This document shows positions 24,901 to 34,700 of a stretch of 64,000 nt of DNA, piece after piece. Position 1 is the stretch's first letter. Every line of letters begins with the position of its first letter. This stretch comes from Branchiostoma floridae. Taxonomy: Eukaryota; Chordata; Leptocardii; Amphioxiformes; Branchiostomatidae. The DNA lies in contig NC_049981.1 of NCBI RefSeq assembly GCF_000003815.2, positions 27,642,742 to 27,706,741 of the forward strand, read 5' to 3'. The position numbers were made by a program, and so were the translations under genes. The notes under the pieces are model-generated. The model saw only the letters and a program-made list of their open reading frames with translations. It was not told the DNA's origin and did not search any database.

Positions 24901-25783
24901 GAATTCACATATTTGTATAAATAGGCGACCCTTTTGTTCCTCAGCCTTCTTCAATAAAAAAGTACTTTTTGTAAATGACATTATTGATGCTGAGAATAAT
25001 TTTTTGTCTTTTGACAGCTTTGTAGTCAAATTTGGAGATGTCTGTACAGCTTATCAGTATCATCAACTTTTGTCAGCTATTCCTCCTCAATGGAAACATA
25101 TTCTAAGACAAGGCTCCTCAGAGCTACGTGTTTGCATCCCTGCCTGTAGAGATGTAACCTGGCTACATAGTAAAAATATTAATAAATGCTTATATGCTTT
25201 CTACATGAATGAAGCCAGATTATGTGAAACTTCAGACAGGATACAGTACACGTGGGAAGATTATTTCAACTGTCCAATACCATGGCAAAAGGTTTATAGC
25301 CTACCTTACAAAATTTCCATTGACTCTAGTGTTTGCATGTTTCAACATAAACTATTATTCAAATACTTGACCGTGAACAAGACCTTATACATTTGGGGTT
25401 TGAAGGAGTCGCCCTTATGTGAATATTGTAATGAAGATGAAGAAACAGTCTTCCATCTCTTTTTTCATTGTAGAGTTGCTACACGTTTCTGGATGCAAGT
25501 AGAAGACTGGTTTTTCGTCAATACTGGGGAACATTTAAATCTAAACCTGTTTAAAGTTATCTTTGGTGATTTGAATTGTCGGTGCCCAGTTTCTGCCAAT
25601 ATGATTATCCTTCTTGGCAAACACTTTATTTTCAAGAACCGTCAACGCTCTCTTAATTTACAAGCCTTTATTTCATATATGTCATACTTCCATAGGCTAG
25701 AATATATTATAGCAAAAAGGATGGATAAGATAAAAGAACACTTTGGTAAATGGGGGAAAATAGCTTTATCGTTAAAACAGTGA
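21968..25783 (+). CDS. LINE ORF2: endonuclease-reverse transcriptase
   Basis: Target-primed retrotransposition enzyme. The frame is open from 21968 with no ATG before the endonuclease domain, which begins near 22012 (SFNCNGLGKKEKRREIF). Counting from 22076: LQETH at 11-15, LINIYAPN at 81-88, GDFN at 116-119 and RSDHS at 201-205 are apurinic-endonuclease motifs. RT motifs follow: GKSPGLDGLPTDFY, NWRPITLLN, DFQKAFDKI, RGVRQGCPLSPYLF and catalytic YADD at 679-682 (24110-24121). A CEYC..H..FHC zinc-finger-like C terminus follows. All catalytic residues that I can check are present. An upstream frame in the same phase (ATG 21755) ends at a TGA (21965-21967) immediately before this ORF. It may therefore be the true N terminus cut by one stop, or ORF2 may start without AUG. 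Confidence 0.93.
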   Translation, partial: YHFYSLSFPPQSKLSVASFNCNGLGKKEKRREIFTFLKDKPYSVLCLQETHSSEEREKEWIADWDGQILFSHGRENSCGVLVLFKNDLSFQINEVKKDNEGRFIILDLTVGKLRICLINIYAPNKDDKVYFENVERNIQTMVNCNDNVVLTGDFNTVFDVSKDRAGQQPVNYHPHATQALLELSDTLDLVDIWRLKNPETIRYTWRRNKQASRLDYFLISFSLITKVTNTSIEYGLRSDHSLIGISVVTSEIPRGPGFWKFNQELLDDPTFFKEISSFISEFFLFNNGSANPHMVWESFKCAVRGQIIRYSSWKRKQSKKSESLLTSEIDSLQKILDASPDSDTFHKLQRKKYELELIYQAKANNLIANRRAKFMEQGEKCTKFFMNLVSRGHARKNMTTLVNSDGLIFTEPQNILQEQVKFYANLYAFENSPMSLDSDVFLPFFPKAAPILSSGQCSSCEGPITEKELKLAVESFSSGKSPGLDGLPTDFYKTFFNILKQPMLDSFNYSFQVGHLSESQKIGLISQILKQDPTGQDKNPTSMKNWRPITLLNCDTRILSKCIALRMKNVISSLVSYDQTGFLQGRNISDNIRKILEIIEYYDLNEKPGLIFIADFQKAFDKIRQDFILKVLRFFGFGESFLNWIKILYKSAVSKVINYGYISESFPLTRGVRQGCPLSPYLFILGAEILAIKIRSNNEIKGLNIHGIETKISQYADDSNFPLAATLGSLHALTGDLDLFALLSGLVPNFDKCAVLRIGSLKYTDFYLPSPLPIRWTDGPTEVLGIHIPVNFKDIVSINFDRKYMKIDKILNPWKEKGLSLMGKVTLVNTLIVSQFIFLLSSLPSPSSAFFDKYEKKIFKFLWRDGPERVKRKTIYNDYDQGGLKLQNLRAVDLKLKAALVPKLHKNENWFCSKLLSFSSPVLRTSTFPFAQLKTNDFEILIKKVVSLFFRQVIQSWLKYQLRPPENSIQVKQQLLCLNSHICINRRPFCSSAFFNKKVLFVNDIIDAENNFLSFDSFVVKFGDVCTAYQYHQLLSAIPPQWKHILRQGSSELRVCIPACRDVTWLHSKNINKCLYAFYMNEARLCETSDRIQYTWEDYFNCPIPWQKVYSLPYKISIDSSVCMFQHKLLFKYLTVNKTLYIWGLKESPLCEYCNEDEETVFHLFFHCRVATRFWMQVEDWFFVNTGEHLNLNLFKVIFGDLNCRCPVSANMIILLGKHFIFKNRQRSLNLQAFISYMSYFHRLEYIIAKRMDKIKEHFGKWGKIALSLKQ

Positions 25784-25996
25784 ATAGTGAATAACATATA
25801 TACAACTTCTGTTTATCATTTCCTTGTTATATACAAATGTGTACACTGCTATAAGTTATCCTCATTGTTTTCTGGTCTTATTTATCTTTTGTGTCCTACA
25901 TGTACTTTCAGTATTATCGCTCTATGTATGATATGTGTATCTTGTGTTTGAAAAATCAATAAAAAGTTATATAAAAAAAAAAAAGTTTCAATGCAT

Positions 25997-27041
25997 TTAG
26001 CGAGTATTGAGTTCTCGGGTAACATTAACTAAATCAAGAAAGAAAAACAAGACTGTTGAACTAGCTAGAATATTTCATTTGTCGGTTTTGCAGGCTTAGT
26101 CAATCAATTATAGGCGTGTACGTGACTTGCAAGTCACATATATCTGTAGACTTATTGAAGGTTAACTTCCCAGTGTACCGATTTGAACCTGGGTACACGT
26201 GGGAGGAGACTTGTTTCTTAATATGGTCGTTTCTGACGGTTTGTCAATCCTCGTGTTCTGAGAAATTTTCAGTGCACCCGCAGATCTCGCCGTGATTCAG
26301 TCAGCTGGGATCACAGTGCATTGCTGAGATATTCTACTGCAGCCTATCATCATTCCGGCACCGAGCTCCTGCAATGCGATATGGGATATAGATGGGACTT
26401 TAACTTGACCCTTTGATTGCAACAGAAAAAGAAAAAGAAAGACAAACAAAGTGGCGTCAATTCAAACATTCAATACATCAAAAGGATTGAAATGAATGCC
26501 GTAACTTAATGGGTCGACCATAAAGCTGCATTGTGATTTGCCATGCTCTTTCGACTCATGTAAACCACTAAGGTTAAACGTAAGCTATTGTGTACAATAA
26601 CTAGTACATGTACAAGCACGTTGTTAATTGCATTGCTCAGAGTCGTACATTCCCAGGACAGATCTTATTGGCCTCAACGCAAGTTGGTCGCCACGCCAAC
26701 TAGCAAAACTTGCCAGCAATTAATTCCAATGACCAGAGCTCTGCAAAGGAGATTTACTGAGGTTGGAATGGTCTTGAAAAACTAAAAGCGGTCCGAATAT
26801 TAGCGACGCTCTTACGAAGCTGCAGGACACTGATTACCTTCGCCAAGACGTTATGCTTTCGGGTGCATCTATTTGAATGTGTGCATGTTTGTGGACATCA
26901 TGAATCGAGAAGCTGTGGATAGCTCATGATGAAATATTATAAAGAAGAAACGATTATACTATTGTCCTCCAAGCGGCTCTCTGCACAGGCGATGGGGATG
27001 GGGTAGGGCAGACATATTTGTACCTTTCTTCGGCTATTAAG
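25997..27041. other. Copy A continuation: upstream sequence matching the region before copy B exon 1
   Basis: This resumes the duplicated segment after the LINE. Stretches such as CTAGAATATTTCAT, TGTACGTGACTT and GTCGACCATAAAGCTG have counterparts at 30680-31640. Similarity runs to just before where copy B has its ATG, after which the seven VWA exons are absent. A 28-base inverted match to copy B exon 4 lies at 26984-27011. Confidence 0.65.
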
Positions 27042-27535
27042 ATCGGACTTGAAGACGCTGCTCTTAGCGATGATAGTCGCCGCCTCTGCCGAGGAACAGA
27101 GCCCGTCCTCACCGTCAACCCGCCTGGCAATAACTGCTCCTTCATCGACGGTAAAATAATAACCCGCTTCTGTTACTTGTACTTCTTCTAGTTATAAATG
27201 ATTAATCTTTTACCGGGCGTAACAATTCAACAGGAGTATCATGTATCTGTTATGTCTAAAATAGAAACAAATTAAGAGAGGTATAACCAAATCAGTACCA
27301 AGGAGAGATACCACATAACAAGTTTGAATACGAGGTGACCAACCAGCACCAAGGAGAGATGCCACATAACAAGTTTGAATTCGAGATGACCAACCAGCAC
27401 CAAGGAGGGATACCAAATCAATTTTTTCCATAATAAATGGCCAGTCAACACCACGGGCTGATGCCATATAAAAGTTTTTGTTTCATGCGAGGTGGACAAA
27501 CCACGCCAAGGATTGATACTTTATACGAGGGGCAT

Positions 27536-28103
27536 TCAATAAGTAATCCACCTGACCCATTTCCCATAGCAGGAGATTAATGAAACTTGGCACAGTTATT
27601 AGTCTTTCTCTTCATAGGAACCACCCAGAGTTTTGCATTTCTCCCATCATTTGATGTAGCTCTGGCCACCGTTCTTGTAGGACATCCCAGGTTGGTCCTC
27701 CGACAGATGCCTCATTAATGGCAGAAGAGGGACGACCAGGTCTGGGAGCTGTTTCCACAGACTTCCGGCCTTGTTTGAATTCAGGATGCCAGCGTTTTAC
27801 AAGGCCATATGATGGGGCATCATCACCATAAGTTTTTTTCATTTCATCAAAAGTCCCCTTTGGTGTGCGTCCTTTCAAATACAAAAACCGGATCACTGCG
27901 CGACACTCAACTTGCTCCATTTCACACCTGGTCCATTTCACACCTGACTCAGTTCAAACACCAGTAAATCAGTAACCGCAATTAGTTCAGAGCTGTTTTT
28001 TGCAACATAACCCATAGAGATATGACTCATTACACATGCAAAATTTTATTTAGATCAGACAACTGGAAGTGGGTCAGGTGGATTACTTATTGAATGCCCC
28101 TCG
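27536..28103 (-). mobile_element. 568-bp mariner-type DNA transposon, internally deleted
   Basis: The terminal inverted repeats begin CGAGGGGCATTCAATAAGTA and extend through ATCCACCTGACCCA at both ends, about 35 bases and nearly perfect. They are flanked by TA, the Tc1/mariner target duplication. The interior keeps only the N-terminal part of a transposase on the minus strand. It interrupts a minisatellite unit and is absent from copy B. Confidence 0.93.
27612..27941 (-). pseudogene. Mariner transposase N-terminal fragment (HTH region)
   Basis: The 109-codon frame contains VECRAVIRFLYLKGRTPKGT, then DDAPSYGLVKRWHPEFKQGR and PRPGRPSSA. This is the paired helix-turn-helix DNA-binding region of mariner/SETMAR-type transposases. 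It ends shortly after, joining to unrelated or distant sequence (PTWDVLQERWPEL). The catalytic DDD domain is absent, so it cannot act as a transposase. Confidence 0.88.
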
Positions 28104-29176
28104 TATACAATTTGAACGTTAAGAGACGGCCAATCAGCACCAAGGGATACCAAATCAATATAAATGGTAAATTAGAACCGACGAGGTATGGCGTATCAAC
28201 GGTGTGAATAAGAGATTGTCAATCAGCACCAAGGACAGATACCATGCAAACAGTTTAAAAGGGAGAAAGCCAATCAGGACCAAGAAGGGGTGCAATATCC
28301 AGAGTTTGGGTGAAATATGACCAATATGCACAATGGTAATATCATTACAATGATATTGCTTCAAGAGAATATGATTTCCGCATTATAACTTGGACATAAG
28401 ACTCACTTATACGTTTTGTCGTTTTAGTCATATTCACCTCCAAGCTCACCTGTCAGAGTCAAGTAAGTATCAAAGCAGTTTTGTTCCCTTCTGTTACGTA
28501 ATGTTAGTTAATGTATTTTTGGAAGTTGCTCTCGACTCAAAACCTTACTTCATGGTGGATTCAGACCAACCAAGTTAATCCAGTCTCTACGAAAAGCGAT
28601 CTGAAATATTCGTCTGCTGTATAAATAGGATAGGAAATTTCCCGAGTAGCCTTCGTAACTCATGCTTATTGGACCAATGACGCCAGTCAAACCTAGGAGA
28701 AGAGATGCTGTCCCAGTCCTACGCATGTCACCGTAACCTTGAAGTGGACATCGGGTCTTGTTACGTGGTGACCATTATGTAAGTGAGCCGCCCTCTATGC
28801 CGATGGTAACACTAGGCTAGGCCTGAATGTCATTTCAATGCGACAAACAAGTCGTGTGTGTTTCTTCTATCCCCAGGGAGGAGGTGAACCACTGTTTGCA
28901 CTGCGTGATATCACTTGTCTGTCCGTGCTGGATCTTCATCTGGTGCTATCTGGTATGAACTACTTACACGAAGTCAACATTGATGATAGTGATGAACTAG
29001 GTCAAATTGAGAGATCTATACAGTACATTATAGAAATATCCTTTGCAACATTTTTCATCGGTGAAAAAAATTACAATACTTTGTACAGTAGTGTATCTAT
29101 TAGTGTACAGGACTAGTACTAATCATTTGTTGTGCCTGACGTCATCCATGTTATTCTTCAGTGTTGTGCTGACTAA

Positions 29177-29624
29177 AGAAGTCAAAAGGAAAGGCAGAGA
29201 AGGAGACGGTCGCAGCTGCTTTGGTGCATCACGATGTTTGGGGTGATCTTCAGTGTCACGTTAGGGCTGCGTTTCAACCACCGCTCCCCCGTGAATCTAC
29301 AAAATAACCGACTCTTTCCCATCATACCGTCAACAGCTAAAATCCTACCAGTGCTTGGCCAACTGCCAACTGCCTATCTATCCAATTCAGTACTGAAAGC
29401 CCAAACATTGACACTTGGTATTGGTCACTTTATTCATGCAAAATGGAGGGAGGTGTGTGTGTGTATGTGTTTTTTTTTGTGTGTGTATTTCTTTCTGCAT
29501 ATCTGTGTTGGCAACTTAAGAAGCTCTGGATAGGTTAATTGGTAAATTGGTAGGCGTAATCAAATTTGAGCTATCATTGAGCTCGCGCATGGAGCTCTGC
29601 AAAATATGGGCGTTTTGGCAGATG
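29177..29624. other. Copy A tail and junction to copy B
   Basis: Matches between copy A and copy B continue to about 29290 (GGGCTGCGTTTCAACCACCG against the region near 36130). A short TG-rich stretch lies at 29450-29490. No gene is seen. Confidence 0.5.
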
Positions 29625-30080
29625 GGGCGGTATATATGTACAATAAAGAACGTGCCGTTGCCATGCAAGATGTTCTTTTTACGATGACAACTCGATCTGA
29701 CCCGACCGATGCTTCAATCCGACCCGACTGCCCTTTGATTTCCGAGCTTCAAACGAAATAAAGACCACACATGTACACCTGTCCGAGTGGACAGGTTCTA
29801 GGTGTGTGGGACACTTCCTGGAAATCACGTGAGCGTTTGCGCATGCCCGCTCCCGTTCATGTACAGGTCTCACGCTACCGTAAGCAACAGGTAACAAGAA
29901 GGAAGTACAGAAGTGCGTGTATCGTTTTCAAGTTCACCGTTGGTAAACCGTCGAGGTATGTTCGTTTTCTCGTTTCTGTTTAGCAACGAATAAAGGTTGT
30001 GGCATGGTAGTCCACAGTTGATAATCATCAAAATTAGTAAAACATGCATTTTGGTCCGTAGACAAAGAAATCGACTACCG
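29625..30080. promoter_or_regulatory. Duplicated upstream block, copy B
   Basis: Counterpart of 19835-20270. It keeps CACGTG inside AATCACGTGAGCGTTTGCGC followed by ATGCCC, and ACCGTAAGCAACAGGTAACA. Retention of these words while neighbouring sequence diverges suggests function. A possible donor (TCGAG|GTATGT) near 29953 could end a 5' UTR exon for the gene starting at 31745; that is inference. Confidence 0.5.
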
Positions 30081-31744
30081 CTTGGCAATGTCGTCACATG
30101 TGATGAAAGCAACAACAACTAAAAAAAACAACCCGAGCCAGTACAGGTCCCAACTACTACTATCTCCTCGCGATCCAACCACTGCTTGGAGAATAGGACC
30201 TGTCCCTTTGGGCTAGTTTTTAACTGTTGGAAACTTGCTCTTTGAAACCTAACCGTCAGTCAAAACTGTTCCTTAGTTGCTCAGGTCCTTTTTTTCATGT
30301 CGTATGTATGTTTAACATTTTGAACTTGTTGGCGTCATGCTACAAGTCTAGGAACAAATGCCCTCAATCGATACTAAGCAGATGTAAGGTCTCGACACAC
30401 TTAGTACGTTTTCAGTTCAAGGAACGCTAACTTAGGACAGCGCTGGAAAGAAAAACAAGACCATGTACGTTTGCCCTTGACATTTCAATCAATTACGTCT
30501 CTTAGGGCACGCGTCTCTTCCGTATACTAACGTGGGAAACTGTACATGTTTATTTCCAATCAGATGCTAGAATCTGCCAGGAGATTAGGAAAATGTATGT
30601 GCGATTTTAGAAAATAACTACCATCCAAGTAATGAAAATATTTCTATATTGCAATGCATATGCTACAAAAGGACCCTTTGAACTAGAATATTTCATATGC
30701 TGGGTTTCGTGTGGGGTCTTTTTAAAGTCAATAAGGGTTGTACGTGACTTAGCAGTACGAATATTTGTTTACGCGTAGAAGTTTAGACTTTGACCCTGAG
30801 GAGGGGTGGAGTTGTTGGCAGAGACATGTTTCTTGCAATGGTCGCTTCTGACATACTGAGTGCTTGCCAGTACTGTCTTGATTGATTGTTTGACAATGCA
30901 CTTGTTTTGAGTGTTTTTCAATGCACCTGTCATACTTCAGTCATCTGTATGTAGGAACCATTTACTCTCCAAGCAGAGGTTGGTAGGGAACATTGCGGCT
31001 TTTTTATCACATGCTTCGGTGGGACCGTTAGAAAGAAAACGATCTAGGCGCATAAAATGGTCACTATCTTCATTCTCCACCAACCTCTGCATGGAAGGAA
31101 GGCCGGAAACATTGCGCATTGCTGGGATTCTGCGCCCTACCATCTTTCAGGTGCAGAATCATTGTGAATGTAGAATGTGCTGTACTCGTAGCTCCTTCCA
31201 GGAGACATAGTCATTGGAATAGAATGGAGCGTGCGTTGGCCATTGGATCGCAAACAAAACGGAAAAGAGAAGAAAGCAAAATGACGCCAGCCCCAACTTT
31301 CTTGTCGATCCAAACAAAAGGACTGTAGTGATTGATGATTGACTCAACATAAAAAGGTCGACCATAAAGCTGTCTCATTTGTCCTGCCCTTTCGCCGCTT
31401 GTCCTGCCCTTTCGCTACTTGTAAACTTTAACCACGAATGTCAAAAGTATTGTAAGACATCTAGCGACAGCCATGCTATAAATGCATTGATGGTTAACTT
31501 ATCATCACGTGAAAAACATCAGTGCACGTACATGTATACGTTTCCTGGACATTTGTCTTTTTTGTTTTGACTGCGGCTCGCCAGTAATTAACTCTGATGA
31601 CCAGAGATCTACTTAAGAGATTTATTGACGGAACGCCTTGGACAAAAAAAGCACCCCAAGCTTGCTTTTGAGACTGCATGGTCAAAATTTCCTTCTCAAA
31701 TGCTAAAAAAGTATTCATGCTGAACTGTCATTCCTTACTCGAAG
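30081..31744. other. Sequence upstream of the VWA gene start
   Basis: It is collinear in patches with 26000-26800 of copy A. There is no conserved reading frame. It may be a first intron or promoter-distal sequence of the gene at 31745. Confidence 0.4.
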
Positions 31745-34700
31745 ATGCCGTTGGACACGGTCTTGTGTTTGGACACGTCCGGATCCATGTCTGGTGCGGG
31801 GATGACGTCCCTGCGGAGAGCGGTGCGCCAGTTCCTGCAAGGCGTACAGGAGACCGCGAGCGAGACCGGTCTTCGCGAGAACGTCGCAGTGGTGGAATTT
31901 GGGAAAAGAGTCAGGATCGTTCAGTCTTTGACCAACGAGTATTGGCGAGTGCAAGCCGCCGTCGGTACATTTTATTCGCCTGTTTGTGTGTACGTTATAA
32001 TGGACAGAAATGAATAAATACGTTTGTTAAGATTTGGACTTAAAAAGTTTGAAATTTATGAACACACAACAAAGCATTTCAACATCCTTGTATTGTAACA
32101 AGTGTGCCGAGAGTGATCGCTGATGTTGGTGTTTTTGCTGGGTTGCTGGGTTGCAATTCGAGCACAGTAACAGAAATGGGAACATGTCCGTCTTGCTGGA
32201 AGCAAATAAATAAGGCTATCAAACATATGAAAATAACTCTTCCTATTATTTTGGATGGGTTGATGATTGTAGCACTTCTGTTGGTTTTTAAAGACGTCAT
32301 CTTTTCCCACAGACGGTCTGGAGGCAGACGGCAGCACCCCCATGTTCGAGGGACTGATCGAGGCTTTAAAGGAAATGTTACAAAATGGTGAGTTGACTTG
32401 GAAAATTCTAGATACAAAAAATCACCAAGGGAACTTGGTGTTTTGACGGGCATGCAAGGGGAGTGTCCCCCTTCAAATCCGTTTATGTATATGATTTTTT
32501 AAAGTTGAATGTTATATTTACTTTCGTATCGGGGTCATTGCTAGGAGGGGTCATCTCTCTGGCCGGAGGAAGAATCAAGATGACTCCACGGGTCATCCTC
32601 ATGACGGACGGGATACCTGATGTGAGTTGTTTATTCATATCCGCCAGTTTGTATCATTTGTAGCATTGATTTTGTCTTTGTTGCCTGTGAGACGTTTGTA
32701 TAGCTAACAGACTTTGCTTCAACACAACAAACAAGTTTCTTCAAATAATGTATGAAACCTCATTATGTTCCAATGACCAATCACTACGTGTGCTCAGACA
32801 CGTGACCATACAGACTCAATACGTCAGTAACTGATCAAGGTTGCGGCACAGCCAGCCTAAGATTTGACGGAACGAAACGAAGTGAAGCTGTTTACTTTGT
32901 TATCCAGCATATCGGACGTCATTTCATGCTGAAGCTTTATGTTCTTTTTCTTCAAGGACAAAGAGAAGGTGTTTATAGCGGCTGCCAGCTTTAGCCCCCA
33001 AGGTTTCAGCGAAGTTGGTCTGCCCTACCCCATTCCTATCGCCTGTGTGGGGTGTGGCACAGGTGTTGACGTGGTTAGTAAGCCATACATGTTTGCTGAA
33101 CTATGACATCCTATAAAAGTGAATGTGACTGTGGACTGTTGTACCACGGGAAGTGACCAGATGTATGTGAACCGTTAAGAATGGTAAAATGGCCGTGTTG
33201 TTGTTATTAGCATATACTTACAATTTTACTTATTTGTTAAAATCTGACATACAATTGTGCAATCTACACAAGTTTGATTCTGCCCGTGTCTATATATTTT
33301 ATGCAGAAATTGATAAATGAAAAGCTTTATTTTACATTAACTGAGCTAAGTGCAGAGTACAAGTCACAACAAAGACAAAACATACACATTAATTATCATA
33401 AATTTAGTCTGACACAGAAGTTCAACTTTTTTCTCGCTTCTTGATAATGATGAAAAATTAGGACTGTATGGGTTATTAAGTAATAGTGGGTGCTGGATTG
33501 GCTGGTTCTGTAGGCCCTGTTAGCCGTTGTCGCCAAGGTAACCAACGGGATGTTCGCCATCGGTGACGTCAGCGAACTGTCCAGCTTCTTCCGCAAACAG
33601 GTAACAACGATAACTGCCACACATTTCCGTGCTGATTTTCTCTATTTTGCCTTATATTTTATCAAACTTCCCCTTCAGTAATACCCTAGTAGGGATGGTT
33701 AGTGGGTACTGGAGAGAAGATGTTATTTTATTTTATAAAATGTTATTTATTGATAAAGGTTCAAATAAAACTCGATCATCACCTTCTGTACTCTGATATA
33801 TGTTCCAATCATCTTTACTATAAAGAAAAATCTCCTCTCTTCCAGGTTCTCCTCATCCGGTTTGCCCTGCAGTTTGCCCACGGTAAATATCATTATGCTT
33901 CACTCAATAAAAAGAGCAAAGTGGGAGTAAATAGAGTATAGATAGGGCTTACCAGGGAAAGAAAAAAGGTTTTCATTTGACAATCTTGCAGATATGGAGA
34001 AACTCCGGAACCTGATCTTGTTGCGGGAGTTTATGGCTAGGATGGGAGAACAGGTCAGCGAAGAGGAGTTGGTAAGTACACAATCACTACAAATCCTTAG
34101 GGGTTAGGGCACATGTACCCCCCCCCCCCTCCAAAAAAATCTTTGTTCCTTTGGTTATACTTATACATATACACCAACATAACTTTGATACTAAAAACCA
34201 AATCAAACGAAAATGTTCTCCAGGTATGCATGTTATTCGTATCACCATAATGCATACAAGGTGTAAAATGCGTTAATTTTAACAGTTTCACCAATGTTGG
34301 AAGAATATCATAAATGTACACAAACAACACTGTACACTTAAAGATACGTAGGATTTACCAAATCATTTACTTTTCCTCGTACTCTACAGATCGGACTGAA
34401 GACGCTGCTGTTAGCGATGATAGTCGCCGCTTCTGCCGAGGAAGAGAGTCCGTCATCACCGTCAACCCGCCTGGCGATAACTGCGCCTCCGCCGGCGACT
34501 GTAATTCACTATTCGCATCTCTTACTCTTAGTTCTTTGAAACAAATGCTTAGAGGATCTTTTACTATACTTAATCAACTCGCTCATAGTGCTTTGTATTA
34601 GTTAGAAATCATAATGTAATAAATTTCAGTGAGAGATGAACAGCCTGTACCAATGAGCGATACAATATGGAAAGTTAGAAAGAAATGTCTAATCAGCACC

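Larger units (their letters stand above)
20710..25981 (+). mobile_element. Full-length L1/Tx1-like LINE retrotransposon
   Basis: The element is bounded by a perfect 15-base direct repeat AAAGTTTCAATGCAT (20695-20709 and 25982-25996) and ends in AATAAAAAGTTATAT plus an A run. It carries ORF1 and an EN-RT ORF2. It has an apparently full 5' end starting GGCATCACGGG. It sits inside duplicated copy A, in sequence that has an uninterrupted counterpart in copy B, so it inserted after or independently of the duplication. The near-intact ORFs and perfect duplication suggest a young insertion. Confidence 0.95.
27285..28340. repeat. Degenerate about 52-bp minisatellite in intron 8 of copy A, split by a mariner element
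   Basis: Units centred on CCAATCAGCACCAAGGAGAGATACCA recur with a period near 50 bases at 27285-27534 and 28104-28340. The same motif occurs in the matching intron of copy B (34690-34760, 35280-35370). The array therefore predates the duplication. Confidence 0.8.
27042..29176 (+). pseudogene. Decayed paralogue (copy A) of the VWA/tail protein gene, C-terminal exons only
   Basis: Four exons align with exons 8-11 of the intact gene at 31745-36037: 27042-27150, 28428-28462, 28877-28952 and 29162-29176. Exon 8 has one extra T (CGGACTTGAAG against CGGACTGAAG) that shifts the frame. Beyond it, most differences from copy B are silent in the TLLLAMIVAASAEE frame. Exons 9-11 keep splice sites and frame and encode EEVNHCLHC, a hydrophobic segment ending WIFIWCYLCCAD, and a stop. 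No VWA exon remains upstream. I call it a truncated pseudogene. A short transcript using a new first exon remains possible, because the shifted frame is open upstream of 27042. Confidence 0.75.

Noticed and set aside
34314-34601. Frame reading RRFCRGRESVITVNPPGDN over exon 8 of the VWA gene
   Set aside because: Differences between copies A and B are mostly silent in the TLLLAMIVAASAEE frame, not this one, and phase from exon 7 supports the latter.
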